Source: a gamma proteobacterium symbiont of Stewartia floridana (GTDB lineage: Bacteria > Pseudomonadota > Gammaproteobacteria > Chromatiales > Chromatiaceae). Taken from it: a stretch of DNA of 64,000 bases. Shown piece after piece: positions 17,571 through 26,163 of the stretch; within the stretch, counting starts at the first letter, position 1; every line of letters begins with the position of its first letter. The notes under the pieces are model-generated. The model was not told where the DNA came from and searched no databases. It worked only from the letters and a program-made list of their open reading frames with translations. The position numbers were made by a program, and so were the translations under genes. The DNA lies in the NCBI GenBank assembly GCA_003676145.1, contig NAUB01000024.1, positions 186,001 to 250,000 of the forward strand, given 5' to 3'.

Positions 17571-18213
17571 CAAAGATGAATTAGTGAAACACTTGCTAGA
17601 TGCAAGAGAAAAATCTGATGAAATGATGAAAAAATCAATGGCTACCCAGTCATTGATGTTAGCCATGTTCACTGTCTTATTCGTGGGCACCGGATATTAT
17701 CTGTATACATCGATATCGAATGTGGAAGATGATGTCTCTGCAATAAGTCAGCAAGTTAACGATCAAGTGGAAAAGGCGTTAACTGGCACCAAAAACGCAA
17801 ATTTCGATCTAGATAGCCTTCGCGAAGAAATAAACAACGTAAAAACAAAGATAAGCGAAGCTTCAGAAAGATTGGATTCATATGATATCGATAAAGCTTT
17901 AACAAAAATAGACGCGATAAATAATTTGGCCGCCGATATCGATAAAAGCACAGCTAGTCGTCTTGTTGAGGTGCAATCCCAGATTTCTAACATGGAGAGT
18001 AAGATTTTGTCGTTAAACTCTAAAATTGACAGTCGCCTAAACTCTCTCAAATTCACCAAAGCCTGCGTGGCTAGAGCAGCGAATAACTGTAGGCCAGTTA
18101 TACCTCAATGCCCTGATGGTTGGAGGGACAGTGGCATTACCGAAGATAATACTTGGTCTGGTGGGACTTGTGGCCAAGGAAACTTGTGCCGGGTTTGCTA
18201 TAGATTCGAATAA
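17560..18213 (+). CDS. Membrane-anchored coiled-coil protein with Cys-rich tail
   Basis: 217 residues from ATG 17560 (a GTG at 17551 is also possible). There is a single membrane helix near 30-50, then a long heptad-like coiled coil (about 52-165, rich in Ile, Leu, Asp, Ser and Lys). It ends in a compact domain with seven cysteines (ACVARA, NCRP, QCPDGW, GTCGQG, CRVCY) that looks disulfide-bonded and periplasmic. It overlaps the upstream membrane gene by 11 bp. The arrangement of anchor, stalk and head recalls receptor or pilus-like surface proteins; I assign no function. Confidence 0.72.
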   Translation: MSNDKDELVKHLLDAREKSDEMMKKSMATQSLMLAMFTVLFVGTGYYLYTSISNVEDDVSAISQQVNDQVEKALTGTKNANFDLDSLREEINNVKTKISEASERLDSYDIDKALTKIDAINNLAADIDKSTASRLVEVQSQISNMESKILSLNSKIDSRLNSLKFTKACVARAANNCRPVIPQCPDGWRDSGITEDNTWSGGTCGQGNLCRVCYRFE

Positions 18214-18215
18214 AA

Positions 18216-18257
18216 ACTTAACAAGTAGCTTCACCGGACAAGGAAGTTCCCCTAGTT
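18216..18257 (+). other. attC-like site 2, left half only
   Basis: ACTTAACAAG, starting 2 bp after the stop codon, fits the left core RYYYAAC. The expected right half (GTTRRRY) is missing because the IS3 remnant begins at about 18258. This is an interrupted cassette junction. Confidence 0.55.
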
Positions 18258-19008
18258 TAGTGGACACCTTCTGATAACTCAGGAGGCGTCAACTGCCAAG
18301 ATACACCCAACCCAGAAAGACATGGCAGTACACACAGGATTTCAAAGTTAAGGCAGTCAAGTTAAGCTACCAGCCAGGAATACAGGTAAAACAAGTGGCA
18401 GAAGGGCTCGTAATGGTAAGAATTTCAAGTTCTATCCATCGGGCAACGCCATCAATCATGTTAGTGATAACCTACTTGGGCGAGACTTTAGTGCAAACGG
18501 CCCGGATGAAAAATGGGTTTCGGATATCACCTATATTAAGCTGGAGCGTGGCTTTGTTTATTTGGCTGTGATCATGGATCTTTTCTCGCGTCAGATTATC
18601 GGTTGGACTCTGGATACATCGATGACAGCGGAGCTGATCATAGAGGCCTTTGAGATGGCAAAAGCACGCCGCAATGTAGAGCCTGGGCTCATTCTTCACT
18701 CAGACAGAGGCGTGCAATATCGTTCATCTGAGTATCAAGGGCGATTGTATGAACAAGGCATACGGCCTAGTATGAGTCGAAAAGGTAACTGCTGGGATAA
18801 TGCCGCAGTTGAATCTTTCTTTGCAAGGATGAAAGTAGAGTCGATTTATGCAGAGAGATTCACTAACAAGGAGGACGCTTATGCATGCGTATTTGAATAT
18901 ATCGAACTGTTCTACAATAGTGTACGTAGACATTCAGCTATCGATTATAAAAGTCCAAGACAAATTGAAGAAGACTACTATGCACAGTGCGCGTGAATTA
19001 GTGTCTAC
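18258..19008 (+). mobile_element. IS3-family insertion sequence, internally deleted remnant
   Basis: Imperfect terminal inverted repeats are seen: AGTGGACACCTTCTG at the left and, on the other strand, AGTAGACACTAATTC at the right. The element is about 750 bp instead of the usual 1.2-1.5 kb. It keeps the start of orfA and the integrase core of orfB, so the middle is lost and it cannot move on its own. Confidence 0.82.
18293..18996 (+). pseudogene. IS3 transposase remnant (orfA start joined to orfB core)
   Basis: From about 18293 a frame reads as an IS3 OrfA helix-turn-helix start (FKVKAVKLSYQPGIQVKQVA), preceded by AGGAGG at 18281. It breaks near 18405. Another frame then carries the OrfB rve domain with all three catalytic residues in context: DITY (Asp at 18523), HSDRG and VESFF. 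It ends in the family-typical FYNSVRRHSAIDYKSPRQ. The deletion removed the OrfA leucine zipper and the OrfB N-terminus. The open part beginning at ATG 18562 lacks the first catalytic Asp. Confidence 0.85.
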
Positions 19009-19050
19009 TTTTTGTGGGTAGGATCAGTGAAAACAACACGGAGATTTAGC

Positions 19051-20079
19051 ATGAAGACATTCGGTGGGATAGTATTATTAATGCTATCTATAAGCGTGCA
19101 TGCATTTGAAATTAATGTGCACTCTTCATACTTAGTTTCTGAAAAGAAGTTTGAGGAAAAGTGGCCCACTTCACCAGTCCATGAAAACCTTCTTGCTGAG
19201 GTCATGAATCAATCTCTAGATACTAATTTTAGCGTTATCGAGAAGGCACAGCTAATACAAGAAATAGCTATCGGAACCCGATGGAATGACGACCCTTTGG
19301 ACCTTATCAGAAAAAAGAAAAAGGACGCGCTGTTCTCCTTTCTAGATTCATGTCAAGAAGAGAAATCAAAGTCTATTGATGCTACTTGGGATCTTATGTA
19401 CAGAACTCACTGTGGAGATATGCAGTTTTTACATTCAATGGCATCAAATAATGACGAGATAGCAAATGTAACGAAACGTAAAATACTAGCATGGACTGAG
19501 TTTTCATACAAAGTAGCTGTTGGGGTAATACCGACAAGGTGGAGATTCCGAAGTATTGATAGAAAAATGTCAGATGAAGGTGCTCGGCTGTTCAAGGCAA
19601 TAATGATATCTAAAACAGGCGGGCGATCAAAATGGACTCCCTATGTTCTGTTTTCCCAGTCATGTGATCGAGACTTTACCTTTTTTTCAAATGGGCAGCT
19701 CACAAAATTAAAATGTGCTCAAAAAGATATGTCGGAAAGGCAAATTGAAAACATGGCTCTGGGTTCACTAATCCATGTTATTCAAGATTCTTTTTCAAAA
19801 AGTCATACCGAGAGAAAGGATGGAGACATAATTCGGTTCGGCATCTATTCTGAACAAAGCTCACATGATCACAAGAAAGAAGATAAGCACTATGATGATA
19901 CTGATAGCAATTACAGCCAACCAAATCTATATGCTGTTTTGTCTGAAATAATAAGGCTTGCATTAGAAGATAGAAATACCCGAACTGATGAAAACTGGAC
20001 ACAAGTCAGAGGATTGCTTACGAATACAGTGTTTAAACTAAGAGATGGAGGTGCGCACCCTGGAAACATTGGATACTGA
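19051..20079 (+). CDS. Cassette-borne secreted protein, phospholipase-C/P1-nuclease-like helices
   Basis: 342 residues from ATG 19051, chosen for the GGAG 7 nt upstream and because it opens a clean signal peptide (MKTFGG to VHAFE). An earlier TTG at 19012 lies almost at the IS end. The mature part is helical and has THCGDMQFLHSM near 125-136 and ALGSLIHVIQDSFSKSH near 240-256. The HxxxDxxxxxH spacing in the last resembles the metal-binding helices of zinc phospholipase C and S1/P1 nucleases. The likeness is local only, so metal-dependent hydrolase is an inference. It shares a cassette with the downstream lipoprotein gene. Confidence 0.68.
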   Translation: MKTFGGIVLLMLSISVHAFEINVHSSYLVSEKKFEEKWPTSPVHENLLAEVMNQSLDTNFSVIEKAQLIQEIAIGTRWNDDPLDLIRKKKKDALFSFLDSCQEEKSKSIDATWDLMYRTHCGDMQFLHSMASNNDEIANVTKRKILAWTEFSYKVAVGVIPTRWRFRSIDRKMSDEGARLFKAIMISKTGGRSKWTPYVLFSQSCDRDFTFFSNGQLTKLKCAQKDMSERQIENMALGSLIHVIQDSFSKSHTERKDGDIIRFGIYSEQSSHDHKKEDKHYDDTDSNYSQPNLYAVLSEIIRLALEDRNTRTDENWTQVRGLLTNTVFKLRDGGAHPGNIGY

Positions 20080-20122
20080 TTAAGGTCACTGCCTTCAAAA
20101 AATACTTCACATGGAGAAGAAA

Positions 20123-20737
20123 ATGAAATTAACAAATGTGATTGCTTATTCTTCAATAGCTGTCTCTCTGGCTGGCTGCACCTCTTTAACCCCACCAATG
20201 GAGAGACCGATAATCGAAGATCACAGCCACGATGGCCGCATAACTACTTTTGCGACTATACCCTCGAGAAGGATGGTAGTGTTAACGGAGCATGAGAAAA
20301 ATAGCGGTAGAATAGTTCTTTGCGCCGAGCCCTCCGCAGATGTTTCTGACAACATCGCTAGCAGTCTCGCCGCTGCAATGACTGCAAAAGGACCCTCCTC
20401 GGGAGACAAAACTTCCGCAGAATTAGCAGCAAGCATCTCCAAAACGTTGGCTACCACGGCTCAACACCTTTTTAAAAGAACACAAGGGCTTCAGCTCTAT
20501 CGAGATGGCATGTATAACTTATGCCAAGCACGGATGAATGGCATTATTAACGATGCTACGTTTATCGAACGTGCAGATGCGCTTCTTGATAAAGCGACAA
20601 AATTAATTGAAAAAGAGCTCCCTCATCTCGCAAATACACAGCCGACAAATACGGCAGGCCCTAATCCTATGGGCACAAGTGCTAGCACCACTGGAGCTGG
20701 AAATACAAGTACTAGCGTCGGCGGAAACACCAATTAG
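20123..20737 (+). CDS. Cassette-borne lipoprotein, unknown function
   Basis: 204 residues from ATG 20123, 5 nt after GGAGA (ATG 20111 is alternative). The lipobox is SLAGC, placing Cys near residue 18. The mature part has a beta-like N-terminal piece (RRMVVLTEHEK, GRIVLCAEP), a helical section with FKRTQGLQLYRDGMYNLCQA, and a low-complexity Thr/Gly/Asn/Ser tail. It lies 43 bp after the secreted putative hydrolase in the same cassette and could be its membrane partner or immunity protein (inference). Confidence 0.72.
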   Translation: MKLTNVIAYSSIAVSLAGCTSLTPPMERPIIEDHSHDGRITTFATIPSRRMVVLTEHEKNSGRIVLCAEPSADVSDNIASSLAAAMTAKGPSSGDKTSAELAASISKTLATTAQHLFKRTQGLQLYRDGMYNLCQARMNGIINDATFIERADALLDKATKLIEKELPHLANTQPTNTAGPNPMGTSASTTGAGNTSTSVGGNTN

Positions 20738-20738
20738 C

Positions 20739-20831
20739 ACATAACAAGGCCATAAACTCGGACGGTAAAAAGCTGCGGAGCGAGGAACGAGCCCCGCAGC
20801 TTTTTACCGCCGGTTATGGCTAGCGTTAGGT
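20739..20831 (+). other. attC-like integron recombination site 3
   Basis: The clearest site of the array: 93 bp from ATAACAAGGCCATAA to TTATGGCTAGCGTTAGGT. A perfect 16-bp stem (20763-20778 with 20794-20809) sits inside and a GTTAGGT core closes the right end. It starts 2 bp after the lipoprotein stop codon. Confidence 0.9.
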
Positions 20832-20840
20832 GTATATAAG

Positions 20841-21224
20841 ATGATCAAGAAAACCATAATTATTATACTTTCAGTTGTTGGGACGTTTTATGTAGCCATG
20901 TGGTTATATATTTCGTTCTTTCTTGATTGCTATACCAACCGAATCAACACAATTAATTCACCAAACGGTAGTTTAGAGGTCAAGTACGACCAAAAAATAT
21001 GTAAATCCGAACCAACTGAAATAAAAATATGGCTTGGTCATGTTGGTAGCAATAGCAGCTCACTTATCTTCTCCTCCATTGCCACAACAACAGAAAATAT
21101 TCAACTAACATGGTCTAGTGATAGTGAATTACTCATAAACTATCCAGAACAACTTAAACCCACTCATATTTTAAACGTCCCAGTTAATGATGTATATATT
21201 AAATACAATCGTGTTTATAAATAA
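20841..21224 (+). CDS. Cassette-borne small membrane-anchored protein
   Basis: 127 residues, with one N-terminal membrane helix (about 5-28) followed by a periplasmic beta-rich domain of about 95 residues (NSPNGSLEVKYDQK, then alternating hydrophobic strands). Cysteines at DCYTN and KICKS probably pair. It starts 9 bp after attC-like site 3 and ends 4 bp before site 4, exactly filling one cassette. No named family recognised. Confidence 0.72.
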   Translation: MIKKTIIIILSVVGTFYVAMWLYISFFLDCYTNRINTINSPNGSLEVKYDQKICKSEPTEIKIWLGHVGSNSSSLIFSSIATTTENIQLTWSSDSELLINYPEQLKPTHILNVPVNDVYIKYNRVYK

Positions 21225-21227
21225 CAC

Positions 21228-21298
21228 ACCATACAAGTACATCATATCGGTCTTTGGGCTGGGGCGCCCGGCTTCGCCAGCCGCCCCGTACGTTGGGC
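21228..21298 (+). other. attC-like integron recombination site 4
   Basis: 71 bp, with a GTTGGGC right core (21292-21298), GTAC boxes on both sides and a GC-rich inner hairpin (GGGGCG with CGCCCC). The left core ACCATAC is a poor match, so confidence is lower than for site 3. Confidence 0.7.
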
Positions 21299-21314
21299 GC
21301 TAGGCTAGAAAACT

Positions 21315-21914
21315 ATGATAAAAACAATACTCATCACAGCATCATCAACTATTGCTGCATTAGCCCTAATATCATCGATATTTTATAACTCGATGCTAGG
21401 TGTTTTTGGGTTGGCTGTAACATCTATTTCAACGCTTGAAACACTACAAGCATCACACTCACTAACTGAAAAGATTAGAGCTAATCATAAAAAAAAGAAA
21501 AAAGGCCTCCATAAGAGGTTTGTAAAAAAATCAGGGAAACGTGTAGCATCCGGCGCCTTGGCAGCAGCTACTATAGGCACAACAGCCGTCGCAATCACAA
21601 TGACTAGCTTTGAAATAATGAATTATTGCGAAAAATTGGAAGAGTTACAGATTGAAGCAAATATTTTACATGGCACAGCATTTCAGTTCGATTACAGCCA
21701 ATGCTTTGAAGATGCATCTGATGAAACAAAATCGATATTAACCAGTTTAAAGAATTCGTCAGTTGCAGCTGTATTTGAGGCTATGCAAGCTACCGCTAAT
21801 TATAGTAGTGACAAATGGGCCATAGTCAAGAGTTCTAGCATGCAGTTGATCAACACCACAAGAGGTTCCGCAAGCTCTCTATGGGATTCATCTATAGAAT
21901 GGCTTTTAAAGTAG
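21315..21914 (+). CDS. Cassette-borne membrane protein with basic loop
   Basis: 199 residues, with hydrophobic helices at about 5-25 and 27-45, then a strongly basic stretch (HKKKKKGLHKRFVKKSGKR). A further hydrophobic Ala/Thr-rich segment (about 80-100) and a soluble C-terminal half follow, with cysteines in NYCEK and SQCFED. It starts 17 bp after attC-like site 4. No family recognised. Confidence 0.7.
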   Translation: MIKTILITASSTIAALALISSIFYNSMLGVFGLAVTSISTLETLQASHSLTEKIRANHKKKKKGLHKRFVKKSGKRVASGALAAATIGTTAVAITMTSFEIMNYCEKLEELQIEANILHGTAFQFDYSQCFEDASDETKSILTSLKNSSVAAVFEAMQATANYSSDKWAIVKSSSMQLINTTRGSASSLWDSSIEWLLK

Positions 21915-21920
21915 TCACAT

Positions 21921-21949
21921 CCCTAACATGAACTTAAATGGCGTTAGAT
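21921..21949 (+). other. Collapsed attC-like junction
   Basis: CCCTAAC and GCGTTAGAT, the two outer cores of a cassette junction, are only 15 bp apart. That is too short for a working attC. It looks like a site whose stem was deleted. It overlaps the first codons of the next reading frame. Confidence 0.5.
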
Positions 21950-23152
21950 TTCGCTTATATGGATGCGATTGCCCGCGCCCGTTATCTTGGCATTTACATC
22001 TCTAAATTATTGAGCACACTTGTGTATAAAGTCAAAAATTATAGATTTTGCATCTCTCTTGTAATAATTCTTTACACAGGCATGAGTCATCTGGCGATAT
22101 CAGATGAGTTGCCTGACACCCGATCATTCTATCTTAGCTTTACCTACCAACCATATGATTGGTCAGAAACCGCATTTGAAGATACAGTTTCTTTTATCGA
22201 TACGCATAGTGACATGGTTTTTCATTACTTTGATGATGGTGTTCCTTGGGAAGAAGCCTCCAAAGATTCTAAATATCATGAAAACGTGGAATCACTACTT
22301 GCTAAACGCGTAGAAAGTATCACCGATAATCAGAAAGTTGCAGTGGGTGTGAATTTCCTTGGTAAAGACAGAAGCACATTAGCAGCCTATTGGGGAGCAG
22401 AGGATAGTCTACCCCGCCCAGGAAAGTGGAATAATCTAAATATAAACCACCCGGATGTAATTAACACCTATATCTCTTACTGCCGATCTATGATCATGCG
22501 TTATAAACCGGATTACTTCATCTATGGTATGGAGGTGGATTCAGTAGAGTTAGATGTGCAAAGCGAGGAGTTTAGAGCTCTCGAAAGCATGGTTAGCATA
22601 GTCTATGAAACGCTTCGTGAAGAGTTTCCGGAACTACCGCTTATATTAACTTTTATGCTTGCGCCAGAAGAAGATATGGATAAGCGTAAATTAATGGTGC
22701 AAAAGCTACTGCCTTATAGTGATATCTATGCTGTCAGTTTTTATCCCTATCTATTTGATGAGATTGGCGGTGATTCAGATAAAATACCACCTAATTTAAT
22801 ATCCAGAGTACGCTCATATATCGGAAATAAGCCATTTGCGATTGCAGAAACTGGATTCAATGCCAAAACCTGGCATTTATTGAGTCGTTTTATCTGGATT
22901 CCAGGCAGTGAAGATTCACAAGCGAAGTTTGTAGATTTTCTTTTGAGTGAAGCAAATCGTCTCAACGCAGTATTCGTGAATTGGTGGGTTCCACGAGATC
23001 TCGATAGGCTTTGGGAAAAAATGAAAGAAGCTGGAGCTGACCCGATATTGAGCCAGTGGAATAGTAATGGTCTAGTGGACTCTGAAGGCATTCCAAGAAA
23101 AGGTTTAAAGGTATGGAAGAGTTGGCAGGATAAACCGATAAGGAATAGATAG
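21938..23152 (+). CDS. Secreted TIM-barrel glycoside-hydrolase-like protein
   Basis: Up to 404 residues. The first ATG (21938) lies inside the collapsed attC core; ATG 21959 or 22082 may be the native start. A hydrophobic segment at about 33-50 acts as signal or anchor. The mature part reads like a (beta/alpha)8 barrel with family-53-like catalytic marks: an acidic residue after strand 4 in YGMEVDSVEL (about 202) and one after strand 7 in FAIAETGF (about 305), plus FYPYLFDE. Substrate unknown, possibly a galactan or other surface polysaccharide. Intermediate base composition and position make it the last member of the cassette region. Confidence 0.7.
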   Translation: MALDFAYMDAIARARYLGIYISKLLSTLVYKVKNYRFCISLVIILYTGMSHLAISDELPDTRSFYLSFTYQPYDWSETAFEDTVSFIDTHSDMVFHYFDDGVPWEEASKDSKYHENVESLLAKRVESITDNQKVAVGVNFLGKDRSTLAAYWGAEDSLPRPGKWNNLNINHPDVINTYISYCRSMIMRYKPDYFIYGMEVDSVELDVQSEEFRALESMVSIVYETLREEFPELPLILTFMLAPEEDMDKRKLMVQKLLPYSDIYAVSFYPYLFDEIGGDSDKIPPNLISRVRSYIGNKPFAIAETGFNAKTWHLLSRFIWIPGSEDSQAKFVDFLLSEANRLNAVFVNWWVPRDLDRLWEKMKEAGADPILSQWNSNGLVDSEGIPRKGLKVWKSWQDKPIRNR

Positions 23153-23496
23153 AGCAATACAATCAAAGCATCCGGGTTCACCCAAGGCATATCTTATTTG
23201 TTACTTAAAGTCACAATAGCGATCTACACTGATTCTCTTCCACAGTGTGATCCCGCATCAGAGGAGCCAAAAAGTTGCTCAATTCCTCTCTAGATCTGGA
23301 TCAATCGACAATGCGATCCACCTGTGACAAGATATCCTACCTACTCAGCATGCATCTTATCTATCAGAATCACTGAGGTTAACTGCAATCACTATGCGCA
23401 TTAGCAGTTAACATAAACTATTGATATAAATGAATATTATATTCTGAAGATGTTCTAGATTGTTCCCTATCACGTGAAACGGAAAGTATATATTTT
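23153..23496. other. 344-bp non-coding gap
   Basis: No frame of interest, no strong hairpin and no attC core were seen. The last 15 bp include the GGAAAG ribosome site of the next small gene. Confidence 0.5.
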
Positions 23497-23745
23497 ATGT
23501 CTAAAAGAAAAGGGGTACTTCAGAAGGCCTCTCTCATCTCGGCGGGTGTCAGTTTTCTTCTAGCCATCGTTTCTGCGGTATTGCTCTATTTTCGGATTGA
23601 GAGCGTGGGCAAGGATGACCCCATTTCCGCCAGTTTTATGGCATCCACATTCTTCTTCGTCTGTGTTGGTGTTGTTCTTACTGTCATCGGCAAAGCCGAT
23701 CTGCCCAGTTTTAGCACAGACAACGCTGATACAGACTTGAAATAA
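23497..23745 (+). CDS. Small two-helix membrane protein
   Basis: 82 residues with two membrane helices (about 12-32 and 45-65) linked by a polar loop containing GKDDPISAS. A GGAAAG Shine-Dalgarno lies 10 nt before ATG 23497. No family recognised; the compact design is common in envelope accessory proteins. Confidence 0.72.
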   Translation: MSKRKGVLQKASLISAGVSFLLAIVSAVLLYFRIESVGKDDPISASFMASTFFFVCVGVVLTVIGKADLPSFSTDNADTDLK

Positions 23746-24052
23746 TCTGTTTAGCTTGTGAATCAAGTAGTAAAATATCGCCATAATAGCAATCCTGCTT
23801 AACTTCAAGAAAAGATGAGCCTGAACCAGGGCATCAATAATAACGTAGCCGGATCCACGATTTACTACATCAGCTCTTTCAGAATCCAGATCGCTTCGTT
23901 GACTACTGATAGGCTTGCTCCTATCCTCATACCATAGCCCGGATGTGGCTTGCGCACCCTGGTACCGCACAGTCTTCATTCGCTGGGCTGGCACCCACAT
24001 GCTATAGACTTATAAACTCATTTCGGGTGTTTGACCTTAACCGGAGAACCTT
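23746..24052. other. 307-bp non-coding gap
   Basis: A minus-strand frame (23560-24000) crosses it but covers the membrane gene on the other strand and lacks protein character. CCGGAGAACC just before 24053 is the ribosome site of the thioredoxin-like gene. Confidence 0.5.
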
Positions 24053-24514
24053 ATGACCAAGATATTTGGTTTCATACTCTTCCTTGCAGCAACCGCCGCC
24101 GTCGCTGACCCGCCAGAGGGTTACCCCTTCTTGCCTTTTGATAAAGCAATGGCACAAGCAAATGCTGAGTCCAAACTGATGTTTGTCTATTTCGGCCGTT
24201 ATGGATGTGGCTACTGCGACAAGACGAATAAGGAAGCGTTTTCAGATCCCGGCGTTAAACAAGACTACTCGAAGAACTATGTTTTGGCCTATGTGGATGC
24301 AGAGAGCGGAAAAAGATTGCGCCTGCCATCAGGAGAGCGGATTACCGAACGGGAATTGGGTACGCGCTACAATGCATTTGTGACACCAATATTTTCCTTC
24401 ATGTCACCGGATGGCAAGATCATTACTCGAATGGTAGGCGTTCAGCGAGTTGAAGACTTGGTTGATGCCCATAATAGAGTCCAGCAGGCATTGATAAAGG
24501 CAGGCTCATCTTGA
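24053..24514 (+). CDS. Periplasmic thioredoxin-fold protein
   Basis: 153 residues: a signal peptide (cleavage near VADPP, residue 19), then a thioredoxin fold of the SoxW/Thioredoxin_7 kind. The redox motif is YGCGYCDK (Cys51, Cys54), with the cis-Pro segment VTPIFSF near 110. A role in thiol exchange or heme/metal maturation is likely. The stop codon overlaps the TTG start of the next gene by 4 bp (TTGA), so the two are co-translated. Confidence 0.85.
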   Translation: MTKIFGFILFLAATAAVADPPEGYPFLPFDKAMAQANAESKLMFVYFGRYGCGYCDKTNKEAFSDPGVKQDYSKNYVLAYVDAESGKRLRLPSGERITERELGTRYNAFVTPIFSFMSPDGKIITRMVGVQRVEDLVDAHNRVQQALIKAGSS

Positions 24515-25737
24515 TTAGAACATTTCCATGGGTTCTTACCGGCATATTGCTGTTCGCTAACCACTTATCCGCACAGCCCTGGACAGTTTCACCGCCCATT
24601 AACGTCAGTGAACCGGCGAAGCAAGGCGTCTTTCACCACTTGGAATCTTCGGGACGTCAGAACATTGCAGTCTCTAATGGCATCGTGGGTATTGTCTGGG
24701 AAGATGACAGTGACGGGACACCTCGCATCTATTTCGCCAGAAAGCCTCTGGATGGGTCGTCTTTCTCGCCCAAACTCAAGATCAGTGGGAAAGGTGAGGC
24801 CTATGAGCCATCGATCGTTACTTTAGGTGATGGCCGGTTTGCCATTGGGTGGGAGGAGGATGAGCAGGCCTCTGCCCGTATCGTCGACGCAACCAAGATG
24901 GGGCCGATAGTTAAGCTTGGAGAAAAATACTCAGGCCAGGTCAACCTGGCAAGTTCAAGCGATCAACTCTTGATTGTATATAGAGAGCAACTGCACCGAT
25001 TTGGTCAAATCATTCTGCATCAGCTATCTGTAGACGATCAGTTGCACCTATCACCCGTACAACGCTGCCCTGTTGACCCGGCTCCAATGAAAGATGATCA
25101 GCTCTATCCAGTCATCACTGCGCACGCTGAAGGGTTCGACATCGCCTGGGAAGATCGCCGGCTTGGACACACCGTAATCATGCATAGCCAGAGTGAACGA
25201 GGAGAGCCCTGCAAGTTTTTGCCTCCAGGCCGTATCAGCGAGGAACCGCCAGGACCAAAGGCCGATTTTGGTTCCGGACATGGGGTTGCGAGAGTCGCAC
25301 TGGCCGATTATGGCAATTCCAGTCTATATGCCGCATGGGCTGATAAGCGGGATTTTCGGGAAGGCTACGATATCTACGGGGCCACTAAGCAGGGCGACCA
25401 GGCATTTGGCAGTAATGTACGAGTTCAGGATGACTTTGGCGCCAATTACCGGCAGTGGCATGCCACCATAGCCGGCCATCAGAGCGGACAGCTGATTGTG
25501 GCATGGACGGATGAAAGAGATGGATCCAAGGATGTTTGGTATAGCTGGTTGGAGGATGGAGAGTGGAGTGACGATTTGGCACTGAGCGGCGCTTCCGGGA
25601 AGGGAGTTCAGGATCATCCCAGTATCACACTGGATAGCTCCGGTGACCTGCATGTTGCCTGGGTGCATAGAGAAAGCGATGGGGGGCCTACACAAATACG
25701 TTATCTATATGCACCACTTGAATCGGATGATAGGTAG
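24511..25737 (+). CDS. Secreted sialidase-like beta-propeller protein
   Basis: 408 residues from TTG 24511: a signal peptide (to about SAQPW, residue 23) and then repeated blades of the Asp-box type (GIVWEDDSDGTPRIYFAR, FAIGWEEDE, YAAWADKRD, IVAWTDERDGSKDVWY, HVAWVHRES). It is probably a six- or seven-bladed exported propeller, used for binding or scaffolding. The catalytic residues of true sialidases are not obvious. Coupling to the periplasmic thioredoxin-like protein suggests that one matures the other. Confidence 0.8.
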   Translation: MIRTFPWVLTGILLFANHLSAQPWTVSPPINVSEPAKQGVFHHLESSGRQNIAVSNGIVGIVWEDDSDGTPRIYFARKPLDGSSFSPKLKISGKGEAYEPSIVTLGDGRFAIGWEEDEQASARIVDATKMGPIVKLGEKYSGQVNLASSSDQLLIVYREQLHRFGQIILHQLSVDDQLHLSPVQRCPVDPAPMKDDQLYPVITAHAEGFDIAWEDRRLGHTVIMHSQSERGEPCKFLPPGRISEEPPGPKADFGSGHGVARVALADYGNSSLYAAWADKRDFREGYDIYGATKQGDQAFGSNVRVQDDFGANYRQWHATIAGHQSGQLIVAWTDERDGSKDVWYSWLEDGEWSDDLALSGASGKGVQDHPSITLDSSGDLHVAWVHRESDGGPTQIRYLYAPLESDDR

Positions 25738-25881
25738 GCAGTTTACAGGCCTTGATTTCGTCTACAAATCCAATGGTTTGTTCCATAACATTCTTCCGTA
25801 CATCTCCCCATAATCCAATTATTCAGACCTATAATTGGACATATTAATAAGCCAGCAGACACTCAATTTGGGATCGTTATC

Positions 25882-26163
25882 ATGAAGGCAATTTGGAATG
25901 GTCAGATAATCGCTGAGAGCAACGAGACGGTTGTCGTTGAATCCAACCACTATTTCCCGGCAAGCTCTGTGAAGCAGGAATATCTCAAACCCAGTGACAC
26001 GACTTCGGTTTGCCCATGGAAGGGTGAGGCACACTACTATTCACTCTCTGTCGATGGGAACGATAACTCTGATGCAGCCTGGTACTACCCTTCTGCATCA
26101 GATGAGGCTAAGAACATAGAGGGCATGGTGGCTTTCTGGAAAGGCGTTGAGATTATTGATTGA
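25882..26163 (+). CDS. DUF427 domain protein
   Basis: A 93-residue single-domain protein of the DUF427 family, which forms a small beta barrel. Family signs are AIWNGQIIAES, YFPASSV, TSVCPWKGEAHYYSL and AAWYYP. It is cytosolic and full length. It stands alone and its function is unknown in the family. Confidence 0.9.
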   Translation: MKAIWNGQIIAESNETVVVESNHYFPASSVKQEYLKPSDTTSVCPWKGEAHYYSLSVDGNDNSDAAWYYPSASDEAKNIEGMVAFWKGVEIID

